Translations under genes and position numbers: made by a program
Assembly: GCA_002293455.1 (NCBI GenBank)
Contig: DBDH01000009.1
Location: 1 to 57,521 of the forward strand
DNA: 57,521 nucleotides
Source of the DNA: Treponema sp. UBA937
Lineage (GTDB): Bacteria; Spirochaetota; Spirochaetia; Treponematales; Breznakiellaceae
Direction of reading: 5' to 3'
Notes under the pieces: model-generated
The model's database searches: none
What the model saw: only the letters and a program-made list of their open reading frames with translations
Told to the model about the DNA's origin: nothing
Shown: piece after piece, positions 42,741-51,234 of the stretch
Position numbering within the stretch: position 1 is the stretch's first letter
How the letters are laid out: every line of letters begins with the position of its first letter

Positions 42741-42917
42741 CAAGCGTTTCCCACATATTTCGCATTATCTAGATTAATACTGGCATAAATTTCATGAAAA
42801 GTCAATAAATTTTCGATACACAAGTCAATTGTACTACACTACTTTTTTATAAGCATTATGTTCGTAAATATTATTGTTGTAACCAACATAAAGAATGCCA
42901 TTTCTTTAAACTTTTCC

Positions 42918-42947
42918 TTGACAATAATCAATTTTAGATATTACAAT
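42918..42947 (+). promoter_or_regulatory. Near-consensus promoter upstream of the chemoreceptor
   Basis: A perfect TTGACA (42918-42923) and TACAAT (42942-42947) are 18 bases apart. Six bases later stands ATG 42954 of a 54-codon ORF, so transcription would start exactly on that codon. Otherwise it gives a ~310-base leader to the chemoreceptor gene. Confidence 0.6.
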
Positions 42948-42953
42948 TATTGC

Positions 42954-43118
42954 ATGTTAAGGATGAATCTTGTAGATAAGACACAAGTGTTTTCCGCACT
43001 TTTCAATCAAGTTAAAAAAAACACATCTTACATTACATCTGAAACAATCATTATATTTTTCTCTGTATCTGTTGTTTTCCTTGTGTATTCAAGAAAACAC
43101 GCGATACTCTTTATGTAA
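42954..43118 (+). CDS. Possible small membrane protein, predicted leaderless
   Basis: A 54-residue frame starting MLRMNLVDKTQ, with a hydrophobic helix at about residues 30-46 (TIIIFFSVSVVFLVY) and a basic tail SRKHA. I know no relative. Support is its exact position 6 bases after a TACAAT box and the single clean helix. Base composition is AT-rich and short frames arise by chance, so it may be only a long leader of the chemoreceptor gene. Confidence 0.35.
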   Translation: MLRMNLVDKTQVFSALFNQVKKNTSYITSETIIIFFSVSVVFLVYSRKHAILFM

Positions 43119-43265
43119 AAATACACATTTTTATAAAAGCAATTTTCAATCCCGTAAACGAGTGATTTTTTCAATGCTGCGCAAGTGGTATGGGTTTTTT
43201 AGTGCAAGACTAAAAAATATGGTACACAATAATCCTGCATTAAGACAGGCAAGAAGGAGAAATAC

Positions 43266-45464
43266 ATGAAAATAAAATTCAAGCTGAGTTTAATAGTGAT
43301 CGTGCTGATTGCGATTGTAGTGGCGGGGATTGCGTCATTATCTTTGTATCAGGCTTCAAATATAAGCATGGATCTGAGCCTCAGAAGCGCCAGATATCTG
43401 GCTCAAGCGCAGGCTGAGTACTGGAAAGGCCGTGAAGACAGCTACATACGAATAGCGCGTACACTGGCGGAGATAATGGCCGATTATGAAGAGGTGCCGG
43501 TGGAAACCCGGCGGGATCGGTTTGACAGTATGCTTCATGGTACCATAGAAGCGGAGCCCATGCTGGTTAATCTGTATACCGTATGGAAGCCAAATGCGGT
43601 AGACGGCATGGACGCCGATTATACAGACCGGGTCGGGTCAACCCCGGCAGGTCAGTACGCCATAACCTACACCAGGGAAACCGGAGTGATAACAGCCCGT
43701 ACCACTACGGACGTAGCAAATTCTATGGCCTATTTAAATGGGCCTAATTCAAAACGGGACCGGGTAGAACAGCCTTTTTTCAGAAATGTAAACGGAGAGG
43801 ACAGTTATCTAACCAGAATGATGGTTCCGATCGTCAATCCCCGAACCAATGAAACCGTAGGAGGGGTCGGGCTCTTGCTGGATATCAGCGCCATACAGAT
43901 CGGGGTTCAAGAGGTAATAAAAAACTACAATGATATTGCGGCACTCACGGTTTTTTCCAGTAACGGTTTTATTCTGGGGCATTTGCGGCCCGACCGGGTA
44001 GGCAAAATGCTGACCGAGGTAGAAACGATTTTCGGCGAATATATTGACGAAGCCAGCGCGGCTGTGGCGGAAGGTATAGAATTCGAACGCAGTACCTATT
44101 CACCAGTTCTTGGAACAAATGTAGAAGTCATCATGTATCCTTTCATAATAGGCAACTCAGATATGAGCTGGACAATCATGATTACCCTTGCGGAATCGAC
44201 TATTATGGCTCCGGTAAAGGAATTGACCACCTTTACGTTAATTATGGCTTTGGTGTCTTTGGCAGCGGCGGCAGCTATCACTTACGCGGCCCTGCATTAT
44301 ACGACCAAACCAATCGTTACCGTAACGGATAATCTCAAAGAGATTGCCCAGGGCGAAGGGGATCTGACCCGTACCATCACCGTAAAAGCAAAAGATGAAA
44401 CCGGTGATCTTGCCCTCTATTTTAATCAAACCCTGCACAAGATTAAAAATCTTGTGATAGTCATTAAAAAGCAGTCCATGTCTCTCTTTGATATTGCCAC
44501 GGAGCTTGCCGGCAACACGACTGAAACCGCGGCGACAATTAATCAGATCACCGCAACTGTCCAGAGCATCAAAGGCCGTGTCATCAATCAGAGCGCCAGC
44601 GTTACCGAAACCAACGCAACTATGGAGCAGATAACGGAAAATATCGGCAAGCTCAACAATCATGTGGAAAAACAAACTGAGAATGTAACCCAGTCTTCCT
44701 CGGCTATCGAAGAGATGTTGGCGAATATAAAGTCTGTAACCCAGACGCTGGTGAAAAATGCGGATAACGTACAGGATTTGTCTACGGCTTCTGAGATAGG
44801 ACGAAACGGCCTGCAAAAAGTGGCGGTGGACATACAGGAAATCGCGAAAGAATCGGAAGGACTTTTGGAAATAAACGCGGTTATGGAAAACATTGCAAGC
44901 CAGACGAATCTGCTTTCGATGAATGCCGCCATAGAAGCGGCTCACGCAGGGGAAGCGGGAAAGGGATTCGCGGTAGTTGCCGATGAAATCAGAAAACTGG
45001 CGGAAAGCTCCGGAGGGCAGTCCAAGACAATCAGTGCGGTACTCAAGAAGATAAAGAGTTCTATCGATAAAATCACCGACTCGACGAATAATGTACTTGC
45101 GAGATTTGAAGCGATAGACGGCGGAGTGAAGACAGTTGCGGATCAGGAAGAGAATATCCGTAATGCGATGGAAGAGCAGGGACAAGGGAGCCAGCTGATT
45201 CTTGAATCAGTCGGAGAATTAAATGAAACGACCCAGCTCGTAAAGGGCGGATCAATGGAGATGTTGGAAGGCTCGAAAGAGGTAATTCGGGAGAGCAAAA
45301 ACCTGGAAAAGATGACTCAGGAGATAGCCGACGGTATGAACGAGATGTCTGCTGGTGCGGATCAGATCAATGTAGCGGTACAGCGTGTCAATGAATTGTC
45401 CGGGAAGAATCGTGAAAACATCGATATGCTGATGCGGGAGGTTGCGAAGTTTAAGGTTGAATAG
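43266..45464 (+). CDS. Methyl-accepting chemotaxis protein with Cache-type sensor
   Basis: A 732-residue transmembrane chemoreceptor. Membrane helix 1 is at about residues 7-27 and helix 2 at about 319-343; between them is a large periplasmic sensor resembling a double Cache domain (TVWKPNAVDGMD, GVGLLLDIS). A HAMP domain follows (about 344-395), then the signalling hairpin with NIASQTNLLSMNAAIEAAHA and GEAGKGFAVVADEIRKLAE near residues 541-580, which contacts CheA and CheW. It has no CheR-binding pentapeptide tail. AAGGAG precedes the start. The ligand is unknown. Confidence 0.95.
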   Translation: MKIKFKLSLIVIVLIAIVVAGIASLSLYQASNISMDLSLRSARYLAQAQAEYWKGREDSYIRIARTLAEIMADYEEVPVETRRDRFDSMLHGTIEAEPMLVNLYTVWKPNAVDGMDADYTDRVGSTPAGQYAITYTRETGVITARTTTDVANSMAYLNGPNSKRDRVEQPFFRNVNGEDSYLTRMMVPIVNPRTNETVGGVGLLLDISAIQIGVQEVIKNYNDIAALTVFSSNGFILGHLRPDRVGKMLTEVETIFGEYIDEASAAVAEGIEFERSTYSPVLGTNVEVIMYPFIIGNSDMSWTIMITLAESTIMAPVKELTTFTLIMALVSLAAAAAITYAALHYTTKPIVTVTDNLKEIAQGEGDLTRTITVKAKDETGDLALYFNQTLHKIKNLVIVIKKQSMSLFDIATELAGNTTETAATINQITATVQSIKGRVINQSASVTETNATMEQITENIGKLNNHVEKQTENVTQSSSAIEEMLANIKSVTQTLVKNADNVQDLSTASEIGRNGLQKVAVDIQEIAKESEGLLEINAVMENIASQTNLLSMNAAIEAAHAGEAGKGFAVVADEIRKLAESSGGQSKTISAVLKKIKSSIDKITDSTNNVLARFEAIDGGVKTVADQEENIRNAMEEQGQGSQLILESVGELNETTQLVKGGSMEMLEGSKEVIRESKNLEKMTQEIADGMNEMSAGADQINVAVQRVNELSGKNRENIDMLMREVAKFKVE

Positions 45465-45605
45465 TTATTGCAAGAGGCTCATGATATCAATTAAATTATC
45501 CGTATCTTTAAAAAGAAGCAGAAATGTGTTATGTTGTATAGCAGACTGAACAAGATTCTGCAAAAAATAATCGTTTAGAATTAAGCGGAATCGCATTTAA
45601 TGTAT

Positions 45606-45717
45606 TATAATAAAGGGAGTTCGGGGAAGCACGGAACAGGTTTCAATGATGAGCAAGTATTCGACTCTGCTTATCCAGTACTTCCAGGGATTTCCCGTTT
45701 TTAAGGAGCGTAGGTAG
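45606..45717 (+). promoter_or_regulatory. Leader of the ACT gene: -10 box and 23-codon upstream ORF
   Basis: A TATAAT (45606-45611) without a clear -35 is followed by a short frame, ATG 45646 to TAG 45715-45717, coding 23 residues (MMSKYSTLLIQYFQGFPVF plus KERR). Its stop codon directly abuts the ATG of the ACT-domain gene, and the AAGGAG binding site of that gene lies inside its last codons. This could be a coupling leader peptide. Confidence 0.4.
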
Positions 45718-46134
45718 ATGCAAATTAAACAGATTTCGGTTTTTCTTGAAAATAACGCGGGACGCTTGGGCGAAGTAACGAAGGTTTTGGCAGAGGCAAA
45801 TATTAATATCCGCGCCATTTCCATCGCGGATACTGCCGATTTTGGAATTCTCCGCATCATCGCGGATAAAAACCTGGAAGCTTTGAAAGCCTTAAACGAT
45901 GAAGGCTTTACCACACGGATTACCGATGTTGTTGCCGTTGAAATTGAAGACAAACCGGGAAGCCTTGCGCACGTCATGGAAATTTTCCAGAAAGAAAGCG
46001 TAAACATCGAATATCTCTATGCGTCCCTCGAAGGGAAAGAAGGAAAAGCCGTGGTCATCTTTAAATTGGAAGATGCCGACAAGGGACTAAAAATCGTAGA
46101 CGCGAACGGACTTTCCATGGTAGAAAAGTTTTAA
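45718..46134 (+). CDS. Tandem ACT-domain protein
   Basis: A 138-residue protein made of two ACT domains, the amino-acid-sensing fold: residues 1-65 (QISVFLENNAGRLGEVTKVLAEANINI) and 70-138 (AVEIEDKPGSLAHVMEIFQKESVNIEY). Similar stand-alone proteins often lie next to phenylacetate-CoA ligase or indolepyruvate oxidoreductase genes; none is present here. It may be a regulatory subunit that binds aromatic or branched amino acids, but its partner is unknown. AAGGAG at 45703-45708 supports the start. Confidence 0.87.
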   Translation: MQIKQISVFLENNAGRLGEVTKVLAEANINIRAISIADTADFGILRIIADKNLEALKALNDEGFTTRITDVVAVEIEDKPGSLAHVMEIFQKESVNIEYLYASLEGKEGKAVVIFKLEDADKGLKIVDANGLSMVEKF

Positions 46135-46161
46135 TAAAGGAATGCAATCAGCGGGAATAAT

Positions 46162-46202
46162 GAGCAGCCATTCATTGAGTAACGGATGACTGCTCGTTTT
46201 TT
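46162..46202 (+). terminator. Intrinsic terminator after the ACT gene
   Basis: GAGCAG-C-CAT (46162-46171) pairs with ATG-A-CTGCTC (46186-46195), one mismatch, and is followed by G and six T (46197-46202). It separates the ACT gene from the convergent rlpA. Confidence 0.75.
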
Positions 46203-46214
46203 GCTTCAAGTGTG

Positions 46215-46982
46215 TCAGCGCTCTTCCCTGATAAGTATCTCCGCGAAACCTGCTTTTGCAATAATGTCCACCGTTGACTGTATGTTTTCGGATTGTATTT
46301 GAGCAAGCACAACCCGGTAAAAATCGTTGTAACGTTCATAGGCCGGAGTGAGGCCGGCGTTTTGTAACGTAGAAAAAACATCGGACGCGTGTTTTTCGAT
46401 TTTATAGGCACCTACCTGAATGCGATAAGACTTTCCGTCTCCCGCAGGCGGCATTCCGGGATAGACACTTATAGGCGGCGAATTTTCGTTTTCTTGAGGC
46501 TGTTCAGGATTTTCGTTCTCCGAAATCTGTTCAGGATTTTCTTCCGGAACAGCCTCAGCAACCGCAATCGCTGGAACCGTTTCGGCATTTTTATTCGGCA
46601 CAGCATTACTCTGCGGCGGCGAATTTACCGTTTCAACAATGACAGGAGCCGTACCGGTGAAGATCATATCCAATTGTCTCGCGGCATGTTCCGACAAATC
46701 GATAATCCGGGCCGCCACAAAAGGTCCCCGGTCATTTATCCTGACGATAACCTGTTTTCCGTTGTGAGTGTTTGTTACTTTTACCATAGTACCAAAAGGA
46801 AGAGTCGGATGAGCCGCGGTCAGAGCCTCCGGATTAAATAGTTCTCCGGACGCGGTGGGTTTTCCGGCAAACGCTTCTCCATACCACGAAGCAATTCCTT
46901 CTTGACGGAAAGAAGAACCACCTTGACTGAAAACCGGGAGCATGAGGAAAAAACACATCATGCTTAAAAATATAAGTTTCAT
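46215..46982 (-). CDS. rlpA: RlpA-type lipoprotein-like septal protein with SPOR domain
   Basis: Double-psi beta-barrel lytic transglycosylase family acting on denuded glycans. The 255 residues comprise a signal peptide (1-~20, MKLIFLSMMCFFLMLPVFSQ), the RlpA domain with GIASWYGEAFAGKPTASGE and the catalytic-site text RINDRGPFVAARIIDLS, a Glu/Asn/Pro-rich linker, and a C-terminal SPOR domain (YRIQVGAYKIEKHASDVF) for binding septal peptidoglycan. No lipobox cysteine is seen, so it is probably soluble and periplasmic. No Shine-Dalgarno sequence precedes the ATG; see the promoter entry. Confidence 0.93.
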   Translation of the reverse strand: MKLIFLSMMCFFLMLPVFSQGGSSFRQEGIASWYGEAFAGKPTASGELFNPEALTAAHPTLPFGTMVKVTNTHNGKQVIVRINDRGPFVAARIIDLSEHAARQLDMIFTGTAPVIVETVNSPPQSNAVPNKNAETVPAIAVAEAVPEENPEQISENENPEQPQENENSPPISVYPGMPPAGDGKSYRIQVGAYKIEKHASDVFSTLQNAGLTPAYERYNDFYRVVLAQIQSENIQSTVDIIAKAGFAEILIREER

Positions 46983-46989
46983 ACTATCT

Positions 46990-47019
46990 ATTATAGGTTA
47001 AAAACTTCTTTCAATTCAA
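46990..47019 (-). promoter_or_regulatory. Promoter of rlpA giving a predicted leaderless mRNA
   Basis: On the minus strand TTGAAT (47019-47014) and a perfect TATAAT (46995-46990) are 18 bases apart. Seven bases (AGATAGT) lie between the -10 and the ATG, leaving no room for a ribosome binding site. Confidence 0.6.
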
Positions 47020-47065
47020 TCATTATCGCGTATTTTATCTGTTTTTGATCTTTGGCTTTTATCCC

Positions 47066-48100
47066 CTAGTTCAAAACCTGAACAGGCGCAACTTCCGCGG
47101 CTTTCACTTCTTCCCTCGCCATTTCCCGGTTAAGCATGGTCAAAATAAGCGTTGATCCCACAGGTAAATGGTAAGGGATTGTAATTTCGCCGCCAAGATG
47201 ATCTACAGCCGCAATCCTTCGCCGCTCGCCATTGGGGAGGACGGCTTCCAGGCGGACCGCAAGAGCATAGGGATTTGCAGGCAGTGTGTACGTAAAGAGA
47301 CCGAATGCTTCATTTTCGGGAAGAGCCGGAGGCGCGCTTACCACAATGGCGACCGGCTGATCCGCTCCGATAATGGTACCCCCAGCTGGACGCTGGAATA
47401 CCACGGTTTCGGGAACATCCCTTTCAGAGGCGATCCGCACGGAAAAACTGAAAGCCGCGCTGGATCTGGCGATTTCTTCCAGGGCATCGGGAATGGGAAG
47501 ACCGACAAGATCGGGAACTTTGATCATAGCATCTTCCGGACCTTTGCTGATCACAAAATCAATTTCGGTGGGACCTGATATCGCAAAACCTGATTCAGGA
47601 TTTTGCTGGAGAATGGTTCCCACTTCCTCGGTGGAAAATTCATACATAAAAGGTTCTTTCAAAGACAGAAACTGCCGGCCGGCCGCCGCGGCTATTGTTT
47701 GAATTTCCATCCTCACATCATCGATATTTCTGCCGATGTAATCGGAAAGGGTATCAACAATCACGCCTTGACTGACCACAAGCCTTATTCTCCGGCCGGC
47801 TTTTACAATAGTACCAGGCATGGGATCCTGCTCCAGAATCGTGCCTTTCTCAAAAGCCGACTGGGAATAGCGAAGCTGAATTCTTGGATACAATTCCTTT
47901 ACCTGGAGTTCCAGTAACGCCTGGGATAATTCTTTCCCTTGAACATCGGGAATCATTGTCTGCTCGCTGCCTCGTATCGCGATAAAAAAAACCGCGAGAG
48001 CAACAACTCCGGCAAAAACAAGCGTCCCTATGACCAGCGAAATAAACAATTTTATATGATCAGAAACATAAGATTCGATGCCGTCAAAATTAAAACCCAT
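47066..48100 (-). CDS. Membrane-anchored PASTA-domain protein
   Basis: A 344-residue protein with a short cytoplasmic start, one membrane helix (about residues 16-40) and three PASTA domains: MIPDVQGKELSQALLELQV, DYIGRNIDDVRMEIQ, and KVPDLVGLPIPDALEEIA, each ending in a VVSQG/VISKG-type strand. PASTA domains bind peptidoglycan or muropeptides. No kinase or penicillin-binding domain is attached, so it resembles a free PASTA sensor or scaffold. It lies 3 bases after fmt and is likely cotranscribed with def and fmt. Confidence 0.87.
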   Translation of the reverse strand: MGFNFDGIESYVSDHIKLFISLVIGTLVFAGVVALAVFFIAIRGSEQTMIPDVQGKELSQALLELQVKELYPRIQLRYSQSAFEKGTILEQDPMPGTIVKAGRRIRLVVSQGVIVDTLSDYIGRNIDDVRMEIQTIAAAAGRQFLSLKEPFMYEFSTEEVGTILQQNPESGFAISGPTEIDFVISKGPEDAMIKVPDLVGLPIPDALEEIARSSAAFSFSVRIASERDVPETVVFQRPAGGTIIGADQPVAIVVSAPPALPENEAFGLFTYTLPANPYALAVRLEAVLPNGERRRIAAVDHLGGEITIPYHLPVGSTLILTMLNREMAREEVKAAEVAPVQVLN

Positions 48101-48103
48101 GTA

Positions 48104-49129
48104 CTATTCCTTAATATCGATGTTCTGCCCTAAAACAGAACCGATAAAGTTCCGTGCGCCGTTTAAAAAAGAACGCCAATCCAAAGCCTTTTTCCCTGCA
48201 TATTGCAGCTGCGTTAAAGCCAATATCCCGTCTTTTGTTTTTATCAGGATACCCGCCCCTTTGTCTATGCCTAGAACGGTCCCTTCTTTTACAGAAGCGC
48301 TGTCTGTTTCAGGATAATTCAAATGAGGCTTTGCTTCAAGAATATAAAGGTCTTTGTCATCATGCATGGTTCTGGCAAGAGGCCAGGGATTATAAGCCCG
48401 AATCCGCGCGTCAATTTCCAGGGCGCTTTCATTCCAGGAAATAAGCCCGTCATCCCTCTCAATTAATTTGCAATACACGGCTTTTGTATGATCCTGCGGG
48501 GTACTGTGCGGGGTACCGTTAAGGGAAGAACCTGTCGATAAAAAGCCTTTCAGAACAGATTCCAAAAGACCGGCGCTTTTTAAAGAAACATCTTCACTCA
48601 GCGAAAATGTTGTTTCATCCCCATGTAGAGGGATTTTTTCCTGCAAAAGAATATCGCCCGCGTCCATCTCCTTCGCAAGTTTTTGGATAGTAATACCTGT
48701 TTCGGCTTCCCGGTTAAGGATTGCGGATGGAATAGGAGAAGGGCCCCGGTATTTGGGAAGCAACGAAGGATGAATATTGATGCCCCCAAGGGGAAAAATT
48801 TCGAGCAGTTTGGGACCAAAAATCTTACCATAAGCAAAAGATACGAGCAAATCCGGTTTTAACGCGGATACCGCTTCCCGAAACGCCGCGTCAAGTTTTT
48901 CAGGCTTGAACACAAGGGGAAGATCAAGGCCTTTTTCTTTCAACAGCGCGGAATATTCTTCCGCGGCAAGGCTTACTTCCGTCGGTTCCGGAAGTCCCCG
49001 GCGGCCTTTGGGAGCGTCCATATTGGTAAGGATTCCTGCCAGCTCGATTTTTCCGGCGGAATACATCGCGTATAAACGCTTTAGGGATGGAAGGGCAATA
49101 GCGGGACTTCCGGCAAAGATAATCCGCAT
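48104..49129 (-). CDS. fmt: Methionyl-tRNA formyltransferase
   Basis: Formylates Met-tRNA(fMet) for initiation. The 341-residue protein starts MRIIFAGSPAIALPSL, and has the catalytic NIHPSLLPKYRGPSPI (Asn and His) and the matching aspartate in AKEMDAGDILL. The C-terminal tRNA-binding domain includes AYNPWPLART. Its ATG overlaps the last base of the def stop codon, so the two genes are translationally coupled in the usual def-fmt pair. Confidence 0.96.
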   Translation of the reverse strand: MRIIFAGSPAIALPSLKRLYAMYSAGKIELAGILTNMDAPKGRRGLPEPTEVSLAAEEYSALLKEKGLDLPLVFKPEKLDAAFREAVSALKPDLLVSFAYGKIFGPKLLEIFPLGGINIHPSLLPKYRGPSPIPSAILNREAETGITIQKLAKEMDAGDILLQEKIPLHGDETTFSLSEDVSLKSAGLLESVLKGFLSTGSSLNGTPHSTPQDHTKAVYCKLIERDDGLISWNESALEIDARIRAYNPWPLARTMHDDKDLYILEAKPHLNYPETDSASVKEGTVLGIDKGAGILIKTKDGILALTQLQYAGKKALDWRSFLNGARNFIGSVLGQNIDIKE

Positions 49130-49614
49130 TATGCCCGCTTCAGTTTTTCATATTTCGCGAGAAGTCTGGAACGCTTTACTTCGGGAAGCCGGTCCACAAA
49201 CAAAACCCCTTCCAGATGATCATATTCATGCTGAATTACCCGCGCCATAATTCCCTTGGCTTCAACCCTGAAAGGTTTGCCCTTTTCGTTCCAGGCCTGA
49301 ACCTGAATAACCGAAGGCCTCTTTACATCAGCCCAAACGCCGGGAATAGAAAGGCAGCCTTCTTCATAGATAATTTCATCTTCCGAAGTGTTTATGATAG
49401 AAGGATTGATAAAAACCCGCGGTTCATCGCCTTCGATATGCACGATAAAAATCCGTTTCATAACGCCGATTTGCGGCCCCGCAAGACCGATTCCTTCTTT
49501 AGGATCAAGGCGCACAATCATATCATTTGCTAACTGCACAATTTCATCATTTATTTCTTCAATCGGATCGGCTTTCTGCCGCAAAATTTCATTTCCTAAA
49601 GTAACAATATCCAT
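49129..49614 (-). CDS. def: Peptide deformylase
   Basis: Removes the formyl group from new proteins. The 161-residue protein shows the three family motifs: GIGLAGPQIG (GxGLAAPQ with one Gly for Ala), EEGCLSIPG with the metal-ligand cysteine, and QHEYDHLEG with the two ligand histidines and catalytic glutamate. It heads the def-fmt-PASTA gene group. Confidence 0.97.
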   Translation of the reverse strand: MDIVTLGNEILRQKADPIEEINDEIVQLANDMIVRLDPKEGIGLAGPQIGVMKRIFIVHIEGDEPRVFINPSIINTSEDEIIYEEGCLSIPGVWADVKRPSVIQVQAWNEKGKPFRVEAKGIMARVIQHEYDHLEGVLFVDRLPEVKRSRLLAKYEKLKRA

Positions 49615-49721
49615 GTCTATATATTACAAAAAATGTAAATCATCGGCAAGATGATAATCATCGGCAAACACGTTCGTTTCATAAAAATGAAATTGCGGCT
49701 TGGTGCGACGGGTATACACTT

Positions 49722-49763
49722 CGGTGGTTGAGGCACTCGAACCACCGACGCTTCGAGTGCCTC
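49722..49763. repeat. REP-like inverted repeat, copy 2, with two exclusive hairpins
   Basis: GAGGCACTCGAA (49730-49741) pairs perfectly with TTCGAGTGCCTC (49752-49763). The same segment can instead fold as CGGTGGTT (49722-49729) with AACCACCG (49740-49747). The two hairpins share bases and exclude each other. After it comes ACGCTTCGAGCGCCCTTCGACAGGC (49771-49795), further palindromic text. The element lies in the 227-bp divergent gap between def and manC and is a copy of the one at 24988-25023. Confidence 0.7.
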
Positions 49764-49805
49764 AGCGACCACGCTTCGAGCGCCCTTCGACAGGCTAATT
49801 TATAA

Positions 49806-49834
49806 TTGATCTTTGCCCATCCTTAATTTATACT
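49806..49834 (+). promoter_or_regulatory. Promoter of manC giving a predicted leaderless mRNA
   Basis: TTGATC (49806-49811) and TATACT (49829-49834) are 17 bases apart. Seven bases (GAACGTT) separate the -10 from ATG 49842 and contain no Shine-Dalgarno sequence. Confidence 0.55.
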
Positions 49835-49841
49835 GAACGTT

Positions 49842-50960
49842 ATGATATGCAATGATTGTATTATTATGGCGGGAGGATCCGGGACCCGGCTTTGGCCGGC
49901 AAGCAGTTCTAAAAAACCAAAACAATTTTTATCTATCCCCGGAGATGTTTCCTTTTTCGACGCGGCTTTGGAAAGGGCTTTCGCGGTCATCGACATGAAA
50001 GGTGACGGAAAAGCCGTCATTATCGCGGGAGTCACCCATATTCCGCACGTGATTGAATCCTGCAAGCGTTTAGACAAAGATCAATTGCGGCATCTTGTTA
50101 TTATTCCCGAACCTTCCGCAAAAAACACCGCCCCTGCCCTCGCCTGCGGCGCTTATTATCTTGAAAAAACTTTTCATCAAGATAGACTCGTCATGGTATT
50201 GACAAGCGATCATATCATCAAACCTTTACGGAATTTTGTGGAGGATGTGAAAAAAGCCGCGGAGGCAGCGGCGAAAGGCAGCCTTGTTGTGTTTGGCATT
50301 GTGCCGAAAAGCGCGGAAACAGGATACGGATACATCGAAGCGTCAAATCCTATCGCGGAGGGCACCTTTGCGGTTTCCGGATTCCGGGAAAAACCCGACA
50401 AAGCAAGCGCCGAATCGTATGTAAAAGCCGGAAACTTTTTTTGGAACTCCGGAATGTTCGCATATTCAAACCGGTTCATGCTGGACGAAATCACCAAACA
50501 TACTCCGTCGGCTTCGATGCCTTTTTCTTTGCTGAAAAGCCCGGATGAAAAAGCCTACACAATGCAGGATGGAATTGCACTGCTTTCTTCATGGGAAGGA
50601 CTGGAAAAAGCCTACGGGGATGTTGAATCGATTTCTTTTGATTATGCCCTTGCCGAAAAATGCGGTCATGTTTCTATGGTCAAAGCTTCTTTTGAATGGT
50701 ATGATGTAGGAAGCTGGGACGAATACGCAAAGTTAACAAAAGACGCAAACCCGGATGCCTTTCTTGTTGACGCGGAAAATAATTATATCAATGCCGATAT
50801 TCCGGTTGCCGTCTGCGGAGTGAATGATCTCATCGTTGTTGTCCGTTCGGGAAAAGACGGAACTCCGGCGTCGGTATTAATTTCACAAAAAGGAAAAACC
50901 CAGAAAATTAAAGAAATTGTAGAACAAATCAAAGAACAGGGAAGAAAGGAATTGTTATAG
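49842..50960 (+). CDS. manC: Mannose-1-phosphate guanylyltransferase
   Basis: Makes GDP-mannose from mannose 1-phosphate and GTP for surface polysaccharides or glycosylation. The 372-residue protein has the nucleotidyltransferase signature MAGGSGTRLWPASSSKKPKQF-type start (residues 9-29), PSAKNTAPALACGAYYL, TSDHIIKP, and FREKPDKASAESYVKAGNFFWNSGMF, all typical. The length is that of the single-function form without the C-terminal phosphomannose isomerase domain. Confidence 0.93.
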   Translation: MICNDCIIMAGGSGTRLWPASSSKKPKQFLSIPGDVSFFDAALERAFAVIDMKGDGKAVIIAGVTHIPHVIESCKRLDKDQLRHLVIIPEPSAKNTAPALACGAYYLEKTFHQDRLVMVLTSDHIIKPLRNFVEDVKKAAEAAAKGSLVVFGIVPKSAETGYGYIEASNPIAEGTFAVSGFREKPDKASAESYVKAGNFFWNSGMFAYSNRFMLDEITKHTPSASMPFSLLKSPDEKAYTMQDGIALLSSWEGLEKAYGDVESISFDYALAEKCGHVSMVKASFEWYDVGSWDEYAKLTKDANPDAFLVDAENNYINADIPVAVCGVNDLIVVVRSGKDGTPASVLISQKGKTQKIKEIVEQIKEQGRKELL

Positions 50961-51003
50961 GGAAGGATTCGTGCAAAATGTTCGTGTGTAAAATGTTTAT
51001 CAA

Positions 51004-51134
51004 GAGAGGAAATTGCAAAACTTCAGTTTTTGCAATTTCAACTGCTTAAAAATGCATTTTTGCAGCCTTTAGGCGAGAAAATGCAAGAACTTGTTGCAAA
51101 ACTAACCGAGTTTTGCAACAAGCTCGAGAAACCA
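51004..51134. repeat. Dispersed three-hairpin element, copy B
   Basis: Hairpin 1: GAAATTGCAAAA (51009-51020) with its complement at 51028-51039. Hairpin 2: a short GCCTTTAGGC-type stem near 51065-51074. Hairpin 3: CTTGTTGCAAAACT (51090-51103) with a perfect complement at 51109-51122, 5-base loop. Together with copy A at 6557-6697 it defines a repeat family. It lies between manC and the TatT gene. Confidence 0.8.
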
Positions 51135-51203
51135 TAAGTCTCTTCATTTTTTTAGGATTTTCTGTATACTGGGCTCCGGGGAAGATGGAAATTCTTTGAC
51201 AAA

Positions 51204-51212
51204 TGGTATAAT
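51204..51212 (+). promoter_or_regulatory. Extended -10 promoter of the TRAP operon
   Basis: TGGTATAAT (51204-51212) is an extended -10 box (TGnTATAAT) without a good -35. Transcription would begin near 51219, giving a 16-base leader that holds GGGAG (51222-51226) for the GTG start at 51235. Confidence 0.5.
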
Positions 51213-51234
51213 AATGAGTAAGGGAGTTGAGGAA

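Noticed and set aside
42689..42780. A complete tRNA-Tyr gene
   Set aside because: No GGGGAGA acceptor strand or D-arm is found upstream, the anticodon stem does not pair, and the T-loop is changed.
42626..42823. N-terminal extension of the YkgJ-type protein
   Set aside because: The extra frame runs through the terminator and the tRNA-like relic; a good GGAG-ATG lies at 42625.
47066..48100. A PASTA serine/threonine kinase or penicillin-binding protein
   Set aside because: Only a membrane helix and PASTA domains are present; there is no kinase or transpeptidase domain.
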